Shown here: piece by piece, positions 58,308 to 64,000 of the stretch | Numbering within the stretch: the first letter of the stretch is position 1 | Layout: every line of letters begins with the position of its first letter | From: Terriglobia bacterium | GTDB lineage: Bacteria > Acidobacteriota > Terriglobia > Bryobacterales > Bryobacteraceae | DNA length: 64,000 nucleotides | Direction of reading: 5' to 3' | Assembly: GCA_020073345.1 (NCBI GenBank) | Contig: JAIQFI010000002.1 | Span: 124,001 to 188,000 of the forward strand | The notes under the pieces: model-generated | The model's database searches: none | What the model saw: the letters and a program-made list of their open reading frames with translations, nothing else | Told to the model about the DNA's origin: nothing | Translations under genes and position numbers: made by a program

Positions 58308-60915
58308 CGTTGAGTGTAAACGGCGCCGAAACGCGCGTGCCTACGCGCACCGTCATCGGCTGCTGGCTGCCATCCGGCAATCCAGAAGCCAGAGTAAACA
58401 CGACCTTGATGACATCCGACTGCGCTACCGGATTGAGCGCGCTTGCGATATGATCCACGCCGCCGACGCTGATGTGCACGCTCGACGCGGAAACGGAAGA
58501 TGCCGAACCCGCCAGCCGTATTACGTCGAGAGTGATCACGTCGCCGGGGGCCGCGGGATGAAGCGTGTCATTTTTTACGAAAGGGCCGGTTCCAGTACCG
58601 CCGGAGGCGGCCTGGATAATGGGCGGCTGCGCATCGACGTTGAAGAGGACCGGGGCGATGGCATCGCCACTGGGCGAAGTCAGCCGCAGGACCGCCGGAC
58701 CTAAGGGTGTCGGCCCCGGCACCACCGCCCGCAGCGTCTTGGAATCGTTGTCGAGAGTGAAATCCACTTTCACGTCGGCGATCGTGAGAGTCCAGCCGGC
58801 TAGATTGGTGGGTAAGCCAGTGGCAGCGATCACCGCTGTGCCTCCCGCAGGCACGCCTGTCAGACCGGTAGCCAGATTGAGGACTGGTACACGGAGGCTG
58901 ATCTGGTTCGAAGCAGCCGGCCGGATTTGCAGTCCGGCGTTGAGCGTCACGGCTTGCACTCCGGTGGCTGCGGTCACGGTGACCAACGCTGCTGTGGCTC
59001 CGCTATTAACTGAGATATTCAGCAGAGCCTTGCCGCGGTCGAGAATCCAGACGCGGCGCACGGCGACGTCGCTGGATCCGAACCCGATCACGGTCTGACC
59101 TTCCGCGAAATTCGTATTGAATCCGTCGACTTCGATCATGGTGTCGATCCCGGCCGTAACGGTGGCGGGAGTGATCGTAAGGGCCGGATGATCCGGGGAT
59201 GCGTAGGTGAACGTCGGCGGAGGCAACGTGCCCATCGTCTGCATGGAAGTCTGCCCGTCGCCGGCCAGAGCTTCCACTACGGCAACATGGTTCCCGATCG
59301 CCGGCGGAGCGGCGACGGTCAACGTCCCATCGTCGTTCTTCTGGATGGAGGTGGCGGCGGCGCCGTCAAACAGCACACGCGTGTCTGGAGCCAGATTGTC
59401 GCCCGCCAGCGTCGCAGTGGCGTGGCCTAGGGCGTCGGTGGACCCGGAGACCGCGCTGATGGCGGGTCCGGCCGTGGGCACAACCGTAAAGGCCGCGGGC
59501 AGGACGTACAGATCGCCAGGAGTCCTCACCGCCACGGCCACCGGCGTGGGTCGCGAGACCGGATTCGCGTCTACAACGATGTAAAGATACCCAGCGACGA
59601 AGTAACCCAGGAACTCTGGTTCCAGCCGCGCGTCCGGGCCGATCGCGCCCAGGCTCAGTCCCGGTTTCAGAAGCGTCGAATCCGGGAGTACCGTGCCGGG
59701 CGCATCGAACACCAGCCATCCGCGATAACCGGAAACCAGCGATGGCATGTGAACATAGGCTTCCTTTCCGGCCGGGCCAAGATAGCCCAGAAGGCTCATA
59801 TCGTAAACACTGGGGCCGGTGCGCTGTTCCACGTCGAAGTTGACGTCTCCTACCGTAGTCCCCGCTGTCACCGTGCTGGTTGCGGCCTGCTGCCAATCGC
59901 GCGTGTGCGGGAAGAATTGCCCGGCGAATCCGGTAAACGCGCTAGTACTGTTCCCCTTAGGATCGGCGGGCGGGTAGATTGCAGCCGGCGCGGCCTCGTC
60001 CTGCTGGGCCGGAGGCAGCGGCTGCGTGTAAACGTAATAGTCGCCCGGCGGGATTCCGTCGATGCGATAGTTCCCGTCGGGGTTGGTCAGCGTGCCGATC
60101 GCCGTTCCGTTCAAGGAAAGCGCGACCACGCTTGCCATGTTCACCGCGACTCCGTTTAGCAGAACGTGGCCCGTGATGCTGCCCGTGGTGGCCAGCTTCG
60201 TCGTGGGGTAAAGCAGCGAGATTCCGGCGATGTCGTCCGGCGCCAGCGGCCGAGCTTTGGTGGTCGCGCGCGTCCTTGAAGTCGACATCGTCGCGGAAAC
60301 CGTGGAATGTTGCAGGCCCAAAGTATGCCCAAATTCGTGAACCATCGTCAGGAAGAAAGTGTCCGCATAGCTGGCCTGTTGCTTGACGGTCAGATCGCTG
60401 CGCAACTGGAGTTTGGAGCGCAGGATCGGTACGAAGCCGGGGCCTTTCGTCAGATCTCCCACGTCGGCCGGCGTGGACGGCCAGGTTTGCGCCAGCAGGC
60501 CCGGGGGCATTTCATCGTCAAACACGACGTCAATCCCGGGAGTGACGCCGGGAGTCGCCGGCGCCGTTCCAAGCGTCTCGAATCCGCCGAAATGCAGACG
60601 AATATCGGAGGTCGCGACACCATTCCAGGTCTCCGCCGCGAGGCGGATCTGGCTCACCAGGGCGTCGTAGTTGTCGCCATCCACCAGTTTCCCGGGAGGC
60701 TTATCGGAGATGAAATAGGAAACCGTCTTATCTGGCAGCGCGCTCAGATCGAACTTCGCGGGATACGCCTGGAACGGCCCAGTGCCTCCGGGGAAGAAGA
60801 TCCAGTAGTAATACGCGGACGAGATCGAGGAAAGCGAGAGTAGCATGGCCGCCAGGATGGCAGCCCGCGTCATCGCCGGGAGTCCACTACGCAAAGCTTG
60901 GAGTACGCGCCGCAT
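58267..60915 (-). CDS. Large secreted matrixin-like metalloprotease with Ig/IPT repeats
   Basis: 882 residues. A signal peptide (AAILAAMLLSLSSISSA) is followed by a matrixin domain (about 40-240) with the metzincin site HEFGHTLGLQH (His193, Glu194, His197, His203) and a Met-turn near 210, then APDDIAGISLLYP. Next come a carboxypeptidase-regulatory-like module (about 245-310: GSITGHVLLNGVAVN, NPDGNYRIDGIPPGDYYV) and several IPT/TIG-type domains. The tail is Pro-rich (PPPPPPAPA). It is probably secreted and cuts extracellular protein. It starts 5 bases after the stop of the gene at 60920. Confidence 0.85.
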   Translation of the reverse strand: MRRVLQALRSGLPAMTRAAILAAMLLSLSSISSAYYYWIFFPGGTGPFQAYPAKFDLSALPDKTVSYFISDKPPGKLVDGDNYDALVSQIRLAAETWNGVATSDIRLHFGGFETLGTAPATPGVTPGIDVVFDDEMPPGLLAQTWPSTPADVGDLTKGPGFVPILRSKLQLRSDLTVKQQASYADTFFLTMVHEFGHTLGLQHSTVSATMSTSRTRATTKARPLAPDDIAGISLLYPTTKLATTGSITGHVLLNGVAVNMASVVALSLNGTAIGTLTNPDGNYRIDGIPPGDYYVYTQPLPPAQQDEAAPAAIYPPADPKGNSTSAFTGFAGQFFPHTRDWQQAATSTVTAGTTVGDVNFDVEQRTGPSVYDMSLLGYLGPAGKEAYVHMPSLVSGYRGWLVFDAPGTVLPDSTLLKPGLSLGAIGPDARLEPEFLGYFVAGYLYIVVDANPVSRPTPVAVAVRTPGDLYVLPAAFTVVPTAGPAISAVSGSTDALGHATATLAGDNLAPDTRVLFDGAAATSIQKNDDGTLTVAAPPAIGNHVAVVEALAGDGQTSMQTMGTLPPPTFTYASPDHPALTITPATVTAGIDTMIEVDGFNTNFAEGQTVIGFGSSDVAVRRVWILDRGKALLNISVNSGATAALVTVTAATGVQAVTLNAGLQIRPAASNQISLRVPVLNLATGLTGVPAGGTAVIAATGLPTNLAGWTLTIADVKVDFTLDNDSKTLRAVVPGPTPLGPAVLRLTSPSGDAIAPVLFNVDAQPPIIQAASGGTGTGPFVKNDTLHPAAPGDVITLDVIRLAGSASSVSASSVHISVGGVDHIASALNPVAQSDVIKVVFTLASGLPDGSQQPMTVRVGTRVSAPFTLNVIPPPPPPAPAAK

Positions 60916-60919
60916 TCCT

Positions 60920-61471
60920 CTACTTGGCCGCCCCCAGTGCCCGCAGCACGCGCGCCCTCAGATCCTGGAGCTGAATGCTCACCGGACGGTCTTCGACCGG
61001 CAGTCCGGATCGGTCCAGCATGAGCTCGGAGGCGGCGGGTCGCAGAGCCACCGCTGCACCACTTCCGCCTCCCGAGCCCTCCTCTGAAAGCTTGAACACC
61101 CCTTGTGAAAGCCCGATTACCTGGGTCAGCCCGGAGGGGCTGGTCCACAGGAACAGCACGTACTCCTGCCCGGGCTTCAAAGCGGGCGCTCCTGACACGT
61201 TCTGGCGGATTCCGCTGACCACGCCGCCCGGTACCGCGACTTCTGTGATTGCCTGGCCCTTCCAGTTCTCGAGAACCTGAAGCTGGAAGGACGTGTAAAT
61301 GCTGGCTCCCCGATAAGCACTGTGGGATCCAGTAACGCGGGCCCGGACAATCGTCGTAGACTTCTGAGCCATCTCATCCAGGGTCAGCTGTTCGAGCGTG
61401 GTGGCCGGCATGGGCGCTATAACGCTCAGAACAAGCGCCAATCCGGTCAGAAGCTGGGTCCACACGCGCAT
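60920..61471 (-). CDS. Exported hypothetical protein paired with the matrixin
   Basis: 183 residues from the ATG that opens a signal peptide (TQLLTGLALVLSVIAPMPATT). The body (STTIVRARVTGSHSAYRG, FQLQVLENWKGQ) resembles small exported beta proteins; GSGGGSGAAVALRP is a flexible linker. The C-terminus (VSIQLQDLRARVLRALG) is an amphipathic helix. Function unknown. Its stop is next to the matrixin ATG, and AGAGGA lies between them, so it may be an inhibitor, substrate or chaperone of that protease. Confidence 0.65.
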   Translation of the reverse strand: MRVWTQLLTGLALVLSVIAPMPATTLEQLTLDEMAQKSTTIVRARVTGSHSAYRGASIYTSFQLQVLENWKGQAITEVAVPGGVVSGIRQNVSGAPALKPGQEYVLFLWTSPSGLTQVIGLSQGVFKLSEEGSGGGSGAAVALRPAASELMLDRSGLPVEDRPVSIQLQDLRARVLRALGAAK

Positions 61472-61615
61472 ACCAATTCCTGGAGCTGCAAGTGCATCTT
61501 GCGGCCCGAAGTTAAACTTTGATAAGAAAAGACTTAGCGCCATTCCGCAGAGCCATTTTGTGGACCTTGGACACGGGCTTGAGACAGAAGGGAACATCCC
61601 GGGTCACCTGTCCCA

Positions 61616-63229
61616 TCAAGCCGGGTCTTCCGGGACAAAGCGGACGATCTCGAACATCGGACGGCCATTTGAGTCGGGGATGGAGCGGACCACCTCCCGG
61701 CGATAGCCGAACGAGCGGGCGGCCCGATCCAGTCGGGCTCCCACGTCTGGAAACACCTCGTGCTCGTGAACGTGGGCCAAGATCAGCCCGCCAGGATCCC
61801 GGAGCATGTCCCGAATCTCGCCGAGCTGCTCGGGGCTGGGCGAGTCCGTATTGACGGGGCCGATGGCAATGCGAAAATCCAAGCGGCCTTGGTGTAGAAG
61901 ATTGAGGTTCTCAAAGATGCCCCAGTCGATGACGTAGAGCGTTCGATCGGCGTATTCATCCAGACTGGCCGACAGTGGATAGAGCGCATCGGAAAAGACG
62001 TCGCCTGCACCGTTCCGTTCGAACTGGAATACGTACTGATTCACCACCAGGAGATTCATCACCATCATGATGGCGCCGGCGGCCCAAGCCAGCGGCCGCC
62101 AGGGGAGGGAAGCGAGCGCGACCGCCGCGAACAGAATCGGAAACGGCCACAGCAAAACCACGTGGTGGGCGGAAGCGCCGGCATCGTGGGTCAGCGCCAT
62201 CAGAAGCCAAGTCACTGCCATGAAGACCAATGAAAATCGGGCTGCGCGGTGCTTCCACCACCAGGGCGCGGCCAGCAGCAAGGCTCCGAAGACGTAGTAA
62301 AAACCGGTGCTCCTGTGGACGCCCAGGTGATCACTTATGTGAGCCTTGATCCACGCCGCGGCGCGACCGTCGAGAGATTGCGGAACCTTGGGATTCGGCC
62401 ACCACTGTTCACCCGCCATGTAACCGAACAACGAACTGCCGTTCGCCGCTAATTCGACTTGAATCCACTTGCCGGGGACGCTGCGCGGGTCCAGGTGTGC
62501 GTTCTCGGTGAGGGTGGCGCTCGCGTGCGAGAGGTTGTAGATCACCAGCGGCAGTGCGCCGCATAGAAACGCCGCAGCGGCCACCAGGACTACGCGCGGA
62601 CTCAAACAGCGCTTGATTTCCGGCCAGAAGACCAGAACTCCTCCGGCTATCACCCCGCTCAAAGCCCACACGAAAATCGCCTTGTTCCAAAGGGCCAGGC
62701 CCCAGCACAGGAATCCCGCCACAAGGTGCCAAATCCGGGCATCCGGAGCGACCTTGCTCCCGAAACGGTACAGGAACCAACAGCCAGTCACAAGGAATGC
62801 ATGTTCCAAAGCGACCGGTCCCCAGTCAAAAGTGTTTGTCAGCAGGAAAACGGGGTCTGTAGCCAGCAGGAAGGCCCCGATAGCAGCCGCTCGAGCCCCT
62901 CCGAAAACTCTTGCTAAGTGGAAGAAAATGAAGATGGTAATAGCGCCCAGGAGCACTACGGGAAGTCGTAGCGTCCAGGCGCTGGCGCCGAAAATCCGGA
63001 AGATGGGCCAGTAGGCCAGTGTTTTCAACGAGCCGACGTAGGTCATGATCATGAGGGGAACATGATGGGGCAGGCGGGGAAGCCGTAAGTCCTTGCCAAT
63101 GTGGGGGAAAAGGGGAGTGGAAAAAAGAGCCTCGTCAGCCTGAATTCCCGCGTAAGGAATTACCAGGACGCCTAGCAAGACAAAGAGGGCGGAAGCGGCC
63201 AAACCGGCTCTGCTGCGTATGGGGTGCAT
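61616..63229 (-). CDS. GT39-like (PMT/ArnT-type) membrane glycosyltransferase
   Basis: 537 residues with about ten or more membrane spans. The first luminal loop has the acidic QADEALFSTPLFPHIGKDLR that carries the catalytic Asp/Glu position of GT-C enzymes; FDWGPVALEHAFL follows. The C-terminal third is a soluble domain (YVIDWGIFENLNLLHQGRLD). It transfers a sugar from a polyprenyl phosphate donor to lipid or protein on the periplasmic side. Substrate unknown. It stands alone. Confidence 0.82.
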   Translation of the reverse strand: MHPIRSRAGLAASALFVLLGVLVIPYAGIQADEALFSTPLFPHIGKDLRLPRLPHHVPLMIMTYVGSLKTLAYWPIFRIFGASAWTLRLPVVLLGAITIFIFFHLARVFGGARAAAIGAFLLATDPVFLLTNTFDWGPVALEHAFLVTGCWFLYRFGSKVAPDARIWHLVAGFLCWGLALWNKAIFVWALSGVIAGGVLVFWPEIKRCLSPRVVLVAAAAFLCGALPLVIYNLSHASATLTENAHLDPRSVPGKWIQVELAANGSSLFGYMAGEQWWPNPKVPQSLDGRAAAWIKAHISDHLGVHRSTGFYYVFGALLLAAPWWWKHRAARFSLVFMAVTWLLMALTHDAGASAHHVVLLWPFPILFAAVALASLPWRPLAWAAGAIMMVMNLLVVNQYVFQFERNGAGDVFSDALYPLSASLDEYADRTLYVIDWGIFENLNLLHQGRLDFRIAIGPVNTDSPSPEQLGEIRDMLRDPGGLILAHVHEHEVFPDVGARLDRAARSFGYRREVVRSIPDSNGRPMFEIVRFVPEDPA

Positions 63230-63829
63230 GGTATCATCCGACTGAATTTGGCGGCACGACTCGTTCTACGTATGAGAGTTTTTCAGGTTTACCAACACAG
63301 TATACGTCAAGCTGAATTCGAAATTCGCTGGATTAGGACTGTCCCTGGAATAACTTACAGCGTGGACGCGATAAGGAGGACAGCGGTCTCTCACGGCCAG
63401 GGTTAATGTTTTGGCCTAGGGACTCCGATAAGAAAACTCATTGGTAGCCGCACTGCTGGCCGGTTGGCCGGCCCGGAGCAGGCAGTCGCAAATGGTTGGC
63501 ATTGAGATTGCTTGCAATATGGAGTTCGATGTGGTAATGTTCTTTGAAAGCTTAGTTGCTGGAAGCTTGAGGTTGGGCACCCATGGGGTTGTCGCCGCCT
63601 CGATGGGTCTCCACGTAGTGCCACGCGCGGATTTGCCGCTTGGCATACCCAAAGTTCCTTCTAGAACGTAGATTTGGAAAGCGTGAACCTTTTTGGTTCA
63701 CGTCACGTCTAATGGCTTAGCTGAAATTGACCGAGCAGAACTTGAGACAGGACGCGATTAGTTAAAAGACGGTTAAGAACAATTAAAAAAGAAAGACCGG
63801 AAGAGACAGGAGAAGAAGAGGGCAGAACA
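63230..63829. other. About 600 bases without a supported gene
   Basis: The region is AT-richer towards its end than the rest of the window. Frames of 60-78 codons exist on both strands (for example 63416-63652 minus and 63441-63671 plus) but none resembles a known family or has a good ribosome binding site. The hairpin at 63682-63702 and the leader of the DksA/TraR gene (63703-63829) are the only structures found. Confidence 0.5.
63682..63702. promoter_or_regulatory. Perfect hairpin with T5 loop in the leader of the DksA/TraR gene
   Basis: CGTGAACC-TTTTT-GGTTCACG: 8-base perfect stem. It is 127 bases before the ATG at 63830. With no T tract after it, a role as terminator is doubtful; a protein-binding or RNA leader element is possible. 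Confidence 0.45.
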
Positions 63830-64000
63830 ATGACGAAGAGTGAGTTGAACAAATATAAACACGTGCTGGAGGCCAAGCAGGCAGAGCTTGTCCAACTGGT
63901 ACGGAATCGTGACGGCATCGCCATCGAGAAGAGTCCCGATGCGCTGGACGAAGTGCAGCATGCCGCAGAGCGCGAGCTGGCGATCCGCAATCTGGATCGC
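63830..64000 (+). CDS. DksA/TraR-family protein, N-terminal part (runs off window)
   Basis: 57 codons visible: SELNKYKHVLEAKQAELVQL forms the leading helix of the coiled coil, followed by RDGIAIEKSPDALDEVQ and ELAIRNLDR, the pattern of DksA/TraR zinc-finger proteins, which bind the RNA polymerase secondary channel. The C4 zinc finger lies outside the window. The leader is AT-rich with AGAAGAGGG before the ATG. Whether it is true DksA or one of the shorter relatives cannot be told here. Confidence 0.75.
   Translation, partial: MTKSELNKYKHVLEAKQAELVQLVRNRDGIAIEKSPDALDEVQHAAERELAIRNLDR

Noticed and set aside
57690-58707. Arginine- and proline-rich frames around the NUDIX gene and matrixin 3' end
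   Set aside because: Typical high-GC shadows of the methyltransferase, NUDIX and matrixin genes.
63416-63671. Frames of 76-78 codons on both strands
   Set aside because: No ribosome binding site or recognisable family; composition looks non-coding.

Overview
The window reads as chromosomal DNA of a soil Acidobacterium, most like the Solibacter/Bryobacter branch. Reasons: high GC throughout; two tandem genes for secreted von Willebrand A proteins of the acidobacterial type; an M56 peptidase fused to the soil-associated TIGR03435 domain; small conserved proteins of types I know mainly from Acidobacteria; and a PEP-CTERM protein. No phage, plasmid, IS element, CRISPR array, rRNA or tRNA was found. 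Gene density is high and many genes overlap by 1, 4 or about 20-40 bases.

Layout. 1-1120: start of ileS (minus, cut by the window edge). 1302-2936: CarD regulator and a PAS protein. 3012-6242: kdsB-pyrG-kdsA operon (minus; KDO and CTP for lipopolysaccharide). 6363-8304: VWFA pair. 8318-14864: small proteins, a membrane protein, a VOC enzyme, a DinB-like protein, an M61 peptidase with PDZ, a TolB-like propeller and a DUF4412-like protein. 14877-15917: rlmN. 15972-19971: M16 peptidase, TPM protein, nucleotidyltransferase-like protein, LemA, GNAT. 19968-22341: ruvX-mltG-hypothetical-recX operon (minus). 22370-24666: AI-2E-type permease and small proteins. 24675-28756: argF-argG-argH-argR with an ARG box at the argF promoter, so the terminal argR probably represses its own operon. 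28758-34419: glycan-related stretch with a GT2/GT4 fusion and a coiled-coil methyltransferase. 34412-36051: queF and a TIGR00300 protein. 36113-38331: BlaI/M56 regulatory pair with a 16-bp operator. 38413-42335: frameshifted DUF1801 gene, two paralogous secreted proteins, a mazEF module and a DUF6152-like protein. 42442-46111: SRPBCC protein, CpaE-like ATPase, molybdoenzyme, two small secreted proteins. 46419-50031: receiver-like protein divergent from zwf-opcA-pgl (oxidative pentose phosphate entry). 50140-53364: CapA, PEP-CTERM protein, cytochrome c, HDAC-like amidohydrolase. 53463-56958: glycine-zipper protein and a two-subunit molybdenum hydroxylase. 57094-61471: methyltransferase, NUDIX hydrolase, secreted matrixin and partner. 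61616-63229: GT39-like transferase. 63830-64000: start of a DksA/TraR protein.

Most interesting non-coding observations: (1) a shared element of about 40 bp directly abutting two start codons 2.7 kb apart, with a hairpin showing one compensatory base-pair change; (2) a family of compound palindromes, two of which begin inside a TAG stop codon; (3) several promoters whose -10 box lies so close to the start codon that the mRNA would be leaderless (kdsB, blaI, mazE, ruvX and its divergent neighbour), with the repressor palindrome inside the promoter for blaI and mazE; (4) a 20-bp minisatellite that encodes the last residues and stop codon of pgl. All functional names are from reading translated sequence; no database search was run.
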